64,000 bases of DNA from Diphasiastrum complanatum (Eukaryota > Streptophyta > Lycopodiopsida > Lycopodiales > Lycopodiaceae). Shown here in pieces: positions 32,906-45,302 of the stretch; within the stretch, counting starts at the first letter, position 1; every line of letters starts with the position of its first letter. The DNA is taken from NCBI GenBank assembly GCA_029204225.1, contig CM055099.1, forward strand, positions 61,411,753-61,475,752, in the 5' to 3' direction. The notes under the pieces are model-generated. The model made no database searches, had not been told where the DNA came from, and was given only the letters and a program-made list of their open reading frames with translations. Both the position numbers and the translations under genes were made by a program.

Positions 32906-33577
32906 TGTGAAAAATGACAAATTCTAGCTTGGTTGTATGTAAGATTTTGATGTACATTGTAATCCACAAGTGTGAATACATGTTGCCATGTTTGAAGGCT
33001 AGCCTAGATAGGTTATATCTCATTCATAGGGTTAGTTAGGTTGTTTGGTCATGATTCCTAGATTATAGGACCAAACTCCTCAAATCATGGAGGTAGTTGA
33101 TTAACCTTATTATCAAAATGGCATAACTCTAGGGTTAGGTAAGATTGACATGTTAGGGCAAAAATTTTCAATTAGTCTCCTTATTACATGTTGTATTTTC
33201 ACCTAACTTCAAAGGAGAAGAGCCTTATTGTACATACAATCTATCATTCCATAGTGAGGAGATAAAATTTTGAGAGCAAATTGGCAATATTGGGTTTTCC
33301 CAACATTTGTCTTGTGTTTTTGTGAATGCTTTGGAAACTAAACTTGACCATACTCATGTGTGGTATGGACATACTGGAGGCCGTACTACCACACATGTGG
33401 GGTCGGTTTACTTGTTTGATCATTTTTTTTATTGCTCTTGATTGTGTGATCCAAAATTGCTAATCTAGATCAAGAAATTGATTACTAGTTTTGCAATAGA
33501 TTGGTGTATCAATCAATCAATCACTCTTGGAGTCTTTTGTAGGCTCATTCAAGGTCCTTGGTACTGTACTTTTAACA
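32906..33577 (+). repeat. Complete 5' LTR of element I (672 bp)
   Basis: It starts TGTGAAAAATGACAA and ends TTTTAACA; the primer site TGGTATTAGAGCC follows at 33578-33590. It is related to the LTRs at 29920 and 35589. The CCACACATGTGGGG palindrome is near 33392. Confidence 0.85.
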
Positions 33578-33769
33578 TGGTATTAGAGCCAAATACAAGA
33601 GGATAATTAATGTGCTGGAAATGGTGAACTCATGCAACCATTCCTTGGCACTCCATGAAGACGAAACGAAGGACGAAAAAAAAGTGTTTGTCCCTGCAAC
33701 GAAAAGACACCCTGGACAGAGAGCACAAACCAAAGGAAAACAATTCGATCTGACAGGTGGCAGCTTGAT
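33578..33769 (+). other. Primer-binding site and shortened leader of element I
   Basis: After the primer site only about 190 bp separate the LTR from RT sequence, so gag, protease and integrase have been lost by an internal deletion. Frames here on both strands carry no known domain. Confidence 0.6.
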
Positions 33770-34370
33770 GAGCATGGAGTCTTGGAGTATAACCAAGATG
33801 GATCAATAAATAAGTATAAAGCAAGGCTCAAATGGTTTTTTGCATACTAAATGCATTGATTATGATGAAAATTTTGCTCCTGTGGCTAAACTAGTTACAA
33901 TAAGGTTGATCACTAGTCTTGCTATTACTTTCAATTGGATGCTTTTCCAACTTGATGTTAAAATGCCTCCCTCGGCTACTTTGAGGAAGAAATCTACATG
34001 AGGCAACCCAAGGGCTTCACCAAGAAAGGACTTGAAGAGAAAGTATGCTTCTTGAAGAGAAGTCTTTCAAGCAAGCACTTAGAGCTTGGTACTCTAGGCC
34101 AAGCTCTTTTCTTATCTCCATAAATTTTGTGTTGAGCTCATATGATCCTTCATTATACATGAGGTTTAATGATGGAAAGATCATTGTACTTGTATTGTAT
34201 GTTGATGACATAATCTTAAGTGGAAATGATCTAGAAGGAATAAGAGATTTTAATATTGCTTTATCTAAAGAGTTTAGGATGGTTGATCTCAAACAATTGC
34301 ACTTCACTCTAGGAATAGAAGTTGTAAGAGGATTTAAATTTTAGCTTTGTAAATCAATCTAAATATGCTA
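33770..34370 (+). pseudogene. Copia reverse transcriptase, element I
   Basis: It begins at the 'DGSINKYKARLK' region (about 33800), then DENFAPVAKLVTIR, QLDVK, EEIYMRQPKG, KQALRAWYSRPSSFLIS and the catalytic VLYVDDIILSGND (about 34195), then FRMVDLKQLHFTLGIEVV. There are multiple frame changes and stops, including one at 34342-34344. The family is that of element A, but more diverged. Confidence 0.8.
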
Positions 34371-34393
34371 CATCCATCCTAGATAGATTTGGA

Positions 34394-34918
34394 ATGAAGA
34401 ATTGTAAAGACATTGAGACTCCCATGGAGCAAAATGTAAAAGCATCTATAAGTGGTGATGATGCATCATTTGAGGACATCACTTTCTATAGAAGGCTTAT
34501 AGGCTTCTTAATCTATTTAACTATAACTAGGACTGATCTTAGTTGTAGTGTTGGTAAGTTAAGCCAATATATGCACCTCTTGTTTCACATTGAAAGATGG
34601 CCAAAAGAGTCCTAAAATACATCTCATCAACTAGGAATTTTGGCATACTCTAAAAGGGACTAATATTGGCTTAAGAGCCTATAGTGACTCAAATTTTGTA
34701 GGTGACATAGTAAATCAAAAATCTACAAGTGCATTTTCTACATTTCTTTGTGATGGGTAGTATCATGGCTTTCCAAAAAGCAAGATACTATTTCATTATT
34801 CTCAACAGAATCCGAGTATAAGGCCTTGACATCAACATGCAAGGAGGTCTTATAGCTCAAAAGGCTATTGGTGGAGCTTCAAGTCATGGAGGCCCAGGAG
34901 GTTCCTTGGATCTATTGT
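34394..34918 (+). pseudogene. Copia RT end and RNase H first part, element I
   Basis: It reads MKNCKDIETPMEQNV, FEDITFYRRLIGFLIYLT, RTDLSCSVGKLSQYM, then frameshifted YSDSNFVGDIVNQKSTSAF (about 34683) and the CKEVL, KRLLVELQVMEA region (34840-34900). Sequence identity with the RNase H of G (29464-29885) is plain. It is interrupted at 34918 by ribosomal RNA sequence and resumes at 35331. Confidence 0.8.
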
Positions 34919-34948
34919 GCCTGCGGCTTAATTTGACTCAACACGAGA

Positions 34949-34985
<37 letters not shown>

Positions 34986-35076
34986 TTGAGAGCTCTTTCT
35001 TGATTCTATGGGTGGTGGTGCATGGCCGTTCTTAGTTGGTGGAGTGATTTGTCTGGTTAATTCCGTTAATGAACCT
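34919..35076 (+). rRNA. 18S rRNA fragment inserted in a retrotransposon
   Basis: The sequence cctgcggcttaatttgactc and what follows (ggtccagacatagtaaggat, gggtggtggtgcatggccgt, tctggttaattccgttaa) is the conserved 3' domain of nuclear 18S rRNA, about 155 bp in the sense strand. A few bases differ from the usual conserved form (aacacgAgaaaac, ggagTgattt, gttaaTgaac). It is flanked on the left by copia RNase H, so it is a displaced fragment and not an rDNA unit. Confidence 0.9.
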
Positions 35077-35214
35077 ATATATATATACATATATATGTAT
35101 GTATATATATATATGTATATATATATGTATATAGATATATATATATATGTATGTATACATATGTATACATATATATATCTATATATAGATATATGTATAC
35201 ATATGTATACATAC

Positions 35215-35306
<92 letters not shown>
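35077..35306. repeat. (TA)n microsatellite with TATG variants
   Basis: 230 bp of alternating TA, with atgtatacat-type variants in the first half and pure TA from about 35221. It stands exactly where 18S rRNA would continue, so it expanded within the rRNA fragment. Confidence 0.95.
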
Positions 35307-35309
<3 letters not shown>

Positions 35310-35330
35310 TGCTAACTAGTTACACGAAGA
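35307..35330 (+). rRNA. Resumed 18S rRNA fragment after the TA tract
   Basis: The bases gcctgctaactagttacacg are the next conserved part of 18S rRNA, some 10 bp beyond the point where the first piece ends at gaacct. Copia RNase H resumes after 35330. Confidence 0.75.
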
Positions 35331-35555
35331 ATCTACAACCATTCAGCCCAACCACTTGCTACCAATCCTATGTTCCATGCAAGGAGTAATCAAATCGAGA
35401 TTGCTCATCACTTCGTGAGGGAGAAGGTGCAAGCCAAATAAATCAAACTCCAATATGTGTCTTCATCAAATTGCTTAGCTAATTTGCTCACTAAATCCTT
35501 GCCTAAGGATTCTTTCATTAAGCTAAGATCATTACTTAGAGTAATTGATAAATGT
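35331..35555 (+). pseudogene. Copia RNase H C-terminus, element I
   Basis: It resumes with the 'QPNHLLPIL' region in a shifted frame, then SNQIEIAHHFVREKVQAK, a stop, and LANLLTKSLPKDSFIKLRSLL. It pairs with 34394-34918 across the rRNA insertion, with a few bases lost at the join (expected Asp-Asn-Gln region). Confidence 0.75.
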
Positions 35556-35580
35556 ATAATAGTTTCCCAAGCTAGATTTG

Positions 35581-35906
35581 AGGAGGAGTGTGAAAAATGG
35601 CAAATTCTAGCTTGGTTGTATGTAAAGTTTTGATGCAAATTGTAATCCACACATGTGAATACATGTTGCCACGTGTGAAGGCTAGCCTAGATAGATTAGA
35701 TCTCATTCATAGGGTTATTTAGGTTGTTTGGTCATGATTCCTAGATTATAAGACCGAACTCCTCAAATCATGGAGGTTGTTGATCAACCTAACCATCAAA
35801 ATGGCATCACTCTAGGGTTAGCTAAGATTGACATATTAGGGCAAAACATTTCAATTAGTCTCCTTCATACATGCTGGATTTTCACCTACCTTCAAAGGAG
35901 ACGAGC
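35581..35906 (+). repeat. Polypurine tract and truncated 3' LTR, element I
   Basis: AGGAGGAG then TGTGAAAAATGGC at 35589. It matches the 5' LTR at 32906 for about 315 bp and breaks off after ttcaaaggagacgagc. The last half of the LTR is missing. Confidence 0.8.
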
Positions 35907-36696
35907 AACAAATTGATCAACAAAGCGATTATGGACTTGCAAAATAGCAGTTATTGTATGATGCAAACACTTATGGATTAGAACAAATTGATGTACTAAT
36001 ATCATGTGAACTTTTTACATACAAAATTGTATCTCAGTAAGTAGTAAGCACATGGCCAACTTACATGCAATAATGGGCTCATTAATCATAAACTTTAAGG
36101 TAGTTGTAGGCCTTCAAGAAAGATTCTAGAAGTGCTTTCTGAGCTACTTAGATAGTCCAAAATACTTTGAATGCTACCATGTGGACTAGAACACCCAAGC
36201 GGCATGTGGATGCTCAAGCTAAGTAGCATAAGTGTGAGGGTCGATGGATAATCCACTATCCACTAATTTTTCTATGATGAAGAGCTCTCTATTGTGTGGA
36301 CAATGTATTGTTGAAGTGAGTCAGATTTGTCTTGGTTGTCTTTGATGTGTGCAGAGCATCTATTTTTTTTTTTTTTTGTGGCTCATCTTTCTTTAGGATA
36401 AAATTCCTTGTGTGTGGATCTCTACTTTTTAGGAGACGAAAAAAAATTGTATTGAATCAATGGAAAATGCCATTCACCTCTTCACTTCATGTGTATAGAG
36501 AGTGTGATGTGTTGTTGCTAGTTGGAATGATGTTTTCTCTAAATCATGAATGGAAGAGTGAGGTAAAAACAAAAGAAAATCAATAATCTTGGGTGAAGTG
36601 TGGGATTGCAAGAACTTGAAACAATGTCAACAATGGTGAATAATCGATGAGTTATTGTGTCCCGTAGGACATAGAACTTTGCAACTATTATTCGAT

Positions 36697-37100
36697 GACC
36701 TATTTAATCTTTGATATATAGTAATGTTTTGTCACATGTTTAGACTATATCCTATATGCAATTTCTTTAGTCCATATAATGCATTGTAGCCCATGGTCAA
36801 TCTTCCTTACATGGTTTTCTTGTGTTTTTTGTAATAATCTTAGTGGTATCCTTTAAGAAATATTCTTTTTGATGTATGTCTCTTGAGTCTCTATGCATGT
36901 CAATGACCTATTTAATCTTTCATATATAACCACTTTTTGTCACAGGTTTAGACTATATCCTATATGCAATTTCTTTAGTCCATATAACGCATTGTAACCC
37001 ATGGTCAGTCTTTCTTACATGGTTTTTTTGTGTTTTTTGTAATAACCTTAGTGGTATCCTTTAAGAAATATTTTTTTGGATGTATCTCTGTGCATGTTCC
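36697..37100 (+). repeat. 208-bp tandem duplication
   Basis: Two units starting gacctatttaatctt at 36697 and 36905 are about 90% alike; each contains gtttagactatatcctat and gtggtatcctttaagaaat. They are not coding. The rest of 35907-37723 shows no gene that I can support. Confidence 0.75.
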
Positions 37101-37723
37101 CCTTGGGTTGTACATAATTTTATAGCATATCAAAAATAGAGTTGAATCTCATATTCATCATTATGTCACCCATCCATATACACCTCTTTAGATATGACAT
37201 TCTTAGATATTCAACTTGTTAATTGAATTAAATCTTATTTGAAGTGGTCTTCATAATAGTCCTCAACATTTCCTTTTGATGATTATTTCTTGGTCTTAAC
37301 CATATTAGGTACGAGTTACACATTTCCCCCTTTAAACTTTATTCTTTGCCAAATGACATGCCTGAAAGCTTTAAGTATGGCATCTAGATGGAGACACATG
37401 AAGAGCTTTTGTATTTCTTTTGTCATGATGCGAAATGTTTTTGGTGATATTTCTTTTTGTAAGGCACATAGTGAACTTGAGTGATGATTAAGCCATCACT
37501 TATAATGATATTTTGAACATACTCATTTTCAAGTAGTACAAGATAATAGGCATAGGTACTTCGAGGTGGGAAGGATATTGAAAGCAATACACCAAAGGTT
37601 TTCCTGCAGGCCATGGAAAATTACTTAAGTCTAGAAGTGATATAATTACCATGTGATAATGATAATAACATTGATGATAGTGGTCAACTTGAATACATCA
37701 TTGATATGATGGATGATGAAGAT

Positions 37724-38340
37724 TGTTAAAAGTAAAGTACTAAAGACCATAAATGGATCTTTGAATGATCCACAAGGTTGATTGTGTGCTTGTTAAACAA
37801 TCTATCAGATACTAGTCATCAGAAAACAAGATCTAGTTTAGCAGCTTGATAGAAAACAAGTAGAGACAATCAGATCATTGATCATAAACTGAAATCCGAC
37901 TTCACACGTGTGAAAATGAGGCTGTAGTACGGCCTGTAGATAGAGTTTAAAGTGTGCCAAAGCTTAGTTACATTGGAATCAATCACAATCACCATATATA
38001 GAGAGAAAATCTGAGTTTCTCCTTGAGGCTCCAAAAAGTTTCTATCTTCTCACTATGGAGGATGGAAATACATAGTAAAGTCGGGTGAAAATCCAGCATG
38101 TAATAAGGAGGTAGACTCAACTTTCTTGTCCTAAAGTGAAAACCCTAGTCTAGATCCAAGAGTCATGCTTGGCAGCATGGTAGGTACAAATCTCATCATA
38201 AATCATGGTCTAGATCCTACAAAGTAGGAATCACTACCAAATGGACACTATGTCAAATACTACTGCTGATCAATGGAAGACTACCATAGACAAAGAATGA
38301 CTCTCACATAATAAACAATACATGGACACTCATGGATCGA
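37724..38340 (-). repeat. Degenerate inverted LTR related to G and I
   Basis: It starts tgttaaaagtaaagtacta, the reverse complement of the 3' end of the 32906-33577 LTR. Further in, ctcactatgga and gtgaaaatccagcatgtaat match the same LTR in reverse. A CTTCACACGTGTGAAAA palindrome is near 37902. The far end is uncertain. Confidence 0.6.
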
Positions 38341-38374
38341 AGCTACTTGAGGATCGAAATATTTTCCATGCAAA

Positions 38375-39237
38375 TGAAGTTTTAGAACTAAGCATGATGC
38401 TGATGGAAAAGTTGACATATTCAAAGCCCAACTTGCTGTCAAGGGATTCTCACATATTTCAAATCTTGACTATTCAAAAACCTTTGGCCCAATAGTCAAG
38501 CATACTTCAATTTAACTCCTATAGCCGACCTTGAAGTCCATCAAATGGACGTTCAGACAATATTTCCAAATGGAACCATTGGAGAAGATATTTAGATGTC
38601 ATAACATGAAGGATACAAGATCAAAAGTCAGGAACATCTTCTATGTAAGTGGCGCAAGGCTCTTTATGGACTAAAGCAGTTCCAAATAGCCTGGTCCCAG
38701 AAAATCGACCATTTTTTTATTCAAGCCGATTTTATTCCTAGCTCTGCAGATTTGAATGTTTACTTCAAATTTGTTTCTATTTTTATATTATCATCACCTT
38801 ATATGTAGATGATAAGCTACTTTTTTTAGCAATAATCTCGGTATTCAGATCCACAATGGATTGACCCAACAAACTAATTTACATTAGTGAACAAAGATAT
38901 TTAATGAATGTGTTAGGTAAACATGGCATGTCAAACTGTAAACCAAGCTACTTTCCATTAGATCTAGGATTAGAATTATCAAAAGAGAAGTGTCCACAAA
39001 CTAAGACAAAAAAAAAAAAAAAAAAAAAAGGGCTATGAAGCATTATCCTTTTCATCCATTATTGGCTCACTAATATATGTTATGCTTTGCGCATGCCTTG
39101 ACCTAGCATATTCTATAAGTACATTGAGACAATTTTTGTTTAGCCCAAGAATGACACATTGGAAAGTTCTTTTGAAGGTTTTAAAATATGTACAAACTAA
39201 TAAAAACAATTGCTTTTGTTATGGAGGTAGCCAATAT
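38375..39237 (+). pseudogene. Copia reverse transcriptase, element J
   Basis: Heavily decayed RVT_2: KHDADGKVDIFKAQLAVKGFS, LDYSKTFGPIVK, the 'VHQMDV' region near 38540, ALYGLKQ-like sequence at about 38655, then (about 38905) LMNVLGKHGMSNCKPSYFPLD, SIIGSLIYVMLC, and MTHWKVLLKVLKYVQTNKN. A run of about 22 A at 39007-39029 interrupts the frame. No YVDD block can be read intact (LICR** near 38810). The element is split at 39237 by an LTR. Confidence 0.65.
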
Positions 39238-40150
39238 TGTTAGAAATATCACTTCCAACTTGATGTACTTTGTAGATCTTAAGATAATTGATCTTGATCT
39301 CACACGTGTGGAGTCTGTTCCCACGTGTGAAAGAATGTACATGAGCCACTTTTATAAAGTTAGATTGATTTTAGCTAGATCTACACTAGTGTCAAACATG
39401 TGTTTGTAATCTCCTAAGGTGTGTGGATGCACTAAGATCAAGACTAGATTGAGATTCAATTGAGTAGAATCTTGAAATTGGTCAAATTGCTCAAACTTTA
39501 TGTAAATAGATTGGACTTCCATGTGAATGAATTATTACTCACACATGTCAAGATACCATTCACACGTGTGGATAAGCTTCTAGATGATAAGATAGGAAAA
39601 TTCCATTATATCCTATTTTATAGGGAATATTCCTATAAATGTGGAAGACTAGCTTTTTGTTTTCTAGCCAAAGAGAATAGTCAACTTTGGGAATGAGCAC
39701 ATATGGCTCCCATTAGTGGATCTGGATGACTAGGCACTCTTCACACGTGTGAAGGCTTGTTGGACAGTACACAACTCGTGGATGTACTTGATCTATAAAG
39801 GGATCAACCAAATCAATGAGAAGTTGATGTGACATTGGCAATTTCTAGTCTTGCTTGTATTTTCCACATTTGTCTTGTGTTTTTGTGATTGAAATGCATT
39901 TCTAAGCTTGAGTACTTTACTCTCTGTAAACAGGCCATACAGGTACTGTCCTCCACACGTGTGAGACCGCTCATCCAAGTTTTTAATCATTTGATCCATT
40001 GCTCTTGCTTAAATCATAGTGTAAAGCATTTAGATCAAGATCTAACACCTAGAGCTTGATAGATCTTTGGATTAAGCAATCAATAACTCTTAATGATTGA
40101 TAAGTACAATCATAATTGTCCTTTTTCTCTGAAAATTGAAAAATATGGCA
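39238..40150. repeat. LTR inserted inside element J
   Basis: It begins TGTTAGAAATATC just after caatat and ends near atggcaatatt, with caatat on both sides as a possible target duplication. It holds five ACACGTGTG-type palindromes (near 39302, 39321, 39571, 39741, 39953). The part around 39400-39460 matches the end of LTR A in inverted orientation, while 39840-40100 matches LTRs G and I in direct orientation. Confidence 0.55.
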
Positions 40151-40430
40151 ATATTCTTGAAAGATACATAGATGTTGACTAAGCAAGAAATGTCGATACT
40201 AGAAGATTGACTTTGTATTTCTGTTCAATAAAGGTCCAATATCTTGGAATAGATGAAAATAGCCTTCAGTAGCATTATCATCAGTTGAATCAGTATAGAT
40301 TGCTATTATAAATGCTACTAAAGAGACAATTTGGCTCAGAAGTCTACTTGTAGATATTAACCTTACTCAACAATAACCTACTATTCTTTATTGTGACAAT
40401 CAAAGAATAATTGCACTATATTTGAATACG
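40151..40430 (+). pseudogene. Copia RNase H, element J, after the inserted LTR
   Basis: The reading resumes with ILERYIDVD, ARNVDTRRLTLYFC and VQYLGIDEN, the D-W-A-G region of copia RNase H, followed by a weak CDNQ region near 40395. It fits directly onto 38375-39237 once the LTR is left out. Confidence 0.6.
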
Positions 40431-41139
40431 AGAATTGATTCTGAAAATAAACAAATCAAAATCAAAATCCATAGTCTGGGTCAAAATATATTGACTCTGA
40501 AAATTGAAAAACGATCTTAATTCCTAGCTTGGACCGACTCGTCGAATTGACTTAGACTCTATTTACATCTCCGGGGTTGAAATAAAAAATTTGACCCAAG
40601 TATCTATTTTGATCCATGTGTCTATCTTCAACCTTGTGTCTCTTTTGATCCAAGTCATGATCGAAGTTTGACCCAAAGAACTCTTAGCTGTTGTATGCAA
40701 AGGTGACAACCATCTACGATGTGCTTAGTGATCAACTATTTTTTGCAAAGGTGACAACCATCGACGATGTACTTTGTGTCAACAGTCAAACTGATAATTA
40801 TCTAACATAGGAGAAATTGGATAGTAGTAGTTTACAATCGTTTGTATTCATTTACAAGTACTTAGCTAGTAATTTACTAGTAGTAGATCACATTTATAAT
40901 GATACTGATAAGTGCACATTATAAAGATTCAAGTGTAGGGTAGAAGTGCAGAGCTAGTGTATCTTTTTCAAATTTGTATACTCTAATTTTTTCAAGATCA
41001 TTTTACTCTAATAGTTAGTTTTTGTCTCATATCACTGATTGCATTTTTCATTTTCTACTATTTTGCAATTACGTCTTTGTCTTTTTCATATCTACTAGTA
41101 TTACATTGTCCATTGATCTTCTATCCCTAAATCCAATTC
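40431..41139. other. No recognisable gene
   Basis: AT-rich. A 50-bp direct repeat (gcaaaggtgacaaccat at about 40697 and 40746) is the only structure seen. Confidence 0.35.
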
Positions 41140-42020
41140 TTCCTATCTGATTGATTTTGATATTTCAATGTTTTTGATAGTTTTGCCATAAATACATTTT
41201 GATCCTTTTTGTGAACTTGTGTTTGGGAAGTTTCTATAACATTGGCTTGTTGATGCCTGGACTACTGTTGATTTCGAGATTTTACAATTTTGAATTTCAT
41301 GATTTGCCCTCTTGTAATACTTGCAAAACAATTTTTTCTTTTAAATTGAGAAGAAGATGGCTAATTCCAGTTGGCCTCTTTTGAATTAGATTTCCTTTAG
41401 CTTGCTTGTTTTCCCTCTTCTTTCGTCTCTCTTGGAGTAAATTGCTTGAAATTTAGAAGTTACATTTGATGAAGAGCTCATCTTCTTGGTTTCTTCTTGG
41501 GGTACCATTGTTATTACTCTTGGAAGAGTAAGCTATGCTTGTGTTAAATTGATTACTACCCAATTCTCACATACTATAGTAGCAAACTAGAGAGTAGGGT
41601 CATGACTGCATATGAGTCCTCTATTATAGAATTAGTTGTAGTCATTTCCTAAAGCAAGGGGTTTAAAGTTATTTATTTGATTCAAAATAGGATCATTGTT
41701 TGACATCTTAAGAGACATTTCTCTTTTTGATGAAGTTTTGAGGTCATGTCTTTAATATCATAGAGTGTGCTCAAGATGTCTCAAGGTTTATTAGAAATTT
41801 GAGCTGACCTTACATGACCTATTTGTATATCTTGAATTTCAATGCAAATGCCTTGTCATTTTTTTGTCTTCACTTGAAGGTGGTTTGTTTGTTAACAAGA
41901 GGCTTGATCTCTATGCCAATAACTATTTTCCATAGCTCTTTAGCCATTAAGATAACATAGGGTAATTACTTTCATCTAGCTTGTGAAGAATTGAACAAAC
42001 TTTTCTTAGGGAGTCCCTAT
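41140..42020 (-). pseudogene. Copia gag remnant, element K
   Basis: On the minus strand, from about 42010: LDESNYPM, MAKELWKIVIGIEIKPLV, NDKAFALKFKIYK and LETS-AHSM, a gag-polypeptide pattern, ending with the knuckle FCKYYKRANHEIQNCK at about 41310-41330. The second Cys of the knuckle is now Tyr. There are many stops; no protease follows on this side. Confidence 0.5.
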
Positions 42021-43570
<1,550 letters not shown>

Positions 43571-43582
43571 GGTAGAGGGAGG

Positions 43583-43746
43583 ACCTTTGTTCAACATAAG
43601 TTCTCTCTCCACCTATGTTCAATATAGGTCCTTTCTCGACCTATGCTCAGCATATGTCTTCTCTCGACCTGAGCATAAGTTCTCCCTTGGCCTATGTTCA
43701 ACATAGGTCCTCCCTCGACCTATGCTCAACATAGGTCTTCCCTTCA
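43583..43746. repeat. 28-bp tandem repeat with the CCTATGCTCAGCATAGG-type palindrome
   Basis: Units begin acct at 43583, 43611, 43639, 43667, 43690 (shortened) and 43718. Each has a palindrome such as CCTATGTTCAACATAGG and a spacer tcctccctcga. This is the same core as the array at 14161-14601. The (CT)n tract abuts it. Confidence 0.85.
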
Positions 43747-43924
43747 CTGTGCTTAGCTTTTTGATTTTCTAAGAAAAAATTATGGTTATTGATTTTTTGA
43801 TAATAATAATATATTTTTTTAATAAAGTTGTCATCGACAAAGCGTAGCTATGTTCAACATTTCCGTGCTTAGCATGTTGACGCTACAGCACGCTACATGC
43901 AGAATTAGTCAAGCACAAAGGCTG

Positions 43925-44290
43925 TCAACAATAAGACACCTTATGAAGCCTATACAGACAGAAAGCCTATCTTAAGCCATCTCAAAGTATTTAGATGCAT
44001 TTGCTATGCCCAAGTCCCACAAAAATTCAAGAAGAAGTTGGATTCAACATCTTCCAAATGCATCTTCATCGGTTATCCAACTGAGAACAATGTCTACAAG
44101 GTCCCTGATATTGACAACGGATTCAAATCTGTATGCAGAGACATCAAGTTTCTAGAAAGTAAATTTCATGACTTCAAAGGTAAATCAGTTTCCAACATTG
44201 ATGATTCTTTATGCACCCTAAATCATTTCAGTCTTGCACATTCTACTCTTCTCCGACAAAGATGTAACCTACTGATACACATGTAGAAAG
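43925..44290 (+). pseudogene. Copia integrase C-terminal region, element L
   Basis: It reads NNKTPYEAYTDRKPILSHLKVFRCICYAQV, KKLDSTSSKCIFIGYPTENNVYKV and a linker, ending at a TAG at 44284-44286. This is the end of copia integrase leading to the RT. The upstream catalytic core is absent. Confidence 0.75.
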
Positions 44291-44399
44291 AAGTCAAGAA
44301 GGTATCTCAATACCAAATCTCACAACAAGGAGCTTGCAAAATCCAAAGACTGTTTACATGTTAGAAGATCATCAAGATCTCGGTCACCACCAAACAGAT

Positions 44400-45080
44400 A
44401 CAAACCTGAACTATTCTGGACTTCAGAAAGGAAGTTCAACCCAGATGGGTCTATTGCCAAATGGAAGGCAAGATTTGTAGCTAAAGGCTACAAACAAGTT
44501 CTAGGTACTGACTACAACGAGACTTTCAGAGCGGTAGTTAAATTATAATCTCTCAAAACTCCGTTTGCACATGCTGCTATCAACAATCTTGAACTCCATC
44601 AAATGGATATCAAAAAAGCATTTCTACATGGAGAAATCCAAAAAGAACTCTATATTTCACAGCCTGAAGGACATGAGGTAAAGGAACAAGAGCATAAAGT
44701 TTGTAGACTGCATAAAGCTCTATATGGGCTAAAACAAGCTCCATGTGTCTAGTTTGATAAAATGAACTCATCTTTTATGCATATTAGTTTCAAACCAAAC
44801 AATGTTGACTACAATGTCTGTGTACAACATCTTAATACTAGAACAGTGATCATTGCACTTTAGGTGGATGACGCATTATTATTCAACAATGATAAATCAT
44901 TTATGTCAAAAATTAAGTCAATTCTTTCAAAAGAATTTGACATGACTGATCTAGGTGAAGTACATCACTTACTCGACAATCAAATTAGCAGAGATAGAGT
45001 AAACAAGAGTTGTATCTCAATCAGCACAGATATATGCATAACATGTTGCAGAAATACAACATGGGTGACTGCAAGCCTAT
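44400..45080 (+). pseudogene. Copia reverse transcriptase, element L
   Basis: It reads FNPDGSIAKWKARFVAKGYKQ, DYNETFRAVVKL, LHQMDIKKAFLHGEIQKELY, VCRLHKALYGLKQAP, then after a stop VDDALLFNNDKSFM and FDMTDLGEVHHLLDNQI. In-frame stops are near 44546, 44750 and 44861. The catalytic motif keeps V-D-D, but a stop replaces the preceding Tyr position. It decays after 45060. Confidence 0.78.
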
Positions 45081-45259
45081 TTATTTTGTTATTGTTGTTG
45101 TCATAACATGGACTAACTCTCAACTAGTAGTTGTACCCCCTTGGTGAATGAACATGTTTAGATCATATCTTATCCATTTAGTTTAAAATATACATATTAC
45201 CAATGTTTACATATATATTTGTTAATTTATTTTTATAGATTTTTATTTATTTATTTACA

Positions 45260-45302
<43 letters not shown>

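Noticed and set aside
33607-33831. Three overlapping frames on both strands
   Set aside because: No motif, mutual overlap, and location in the shortened leader of element I.
34953-35319. Tyr-Ile repeat proteins on both strands
   Set aside because: Translation of the TA tract and of the 18S fragment.
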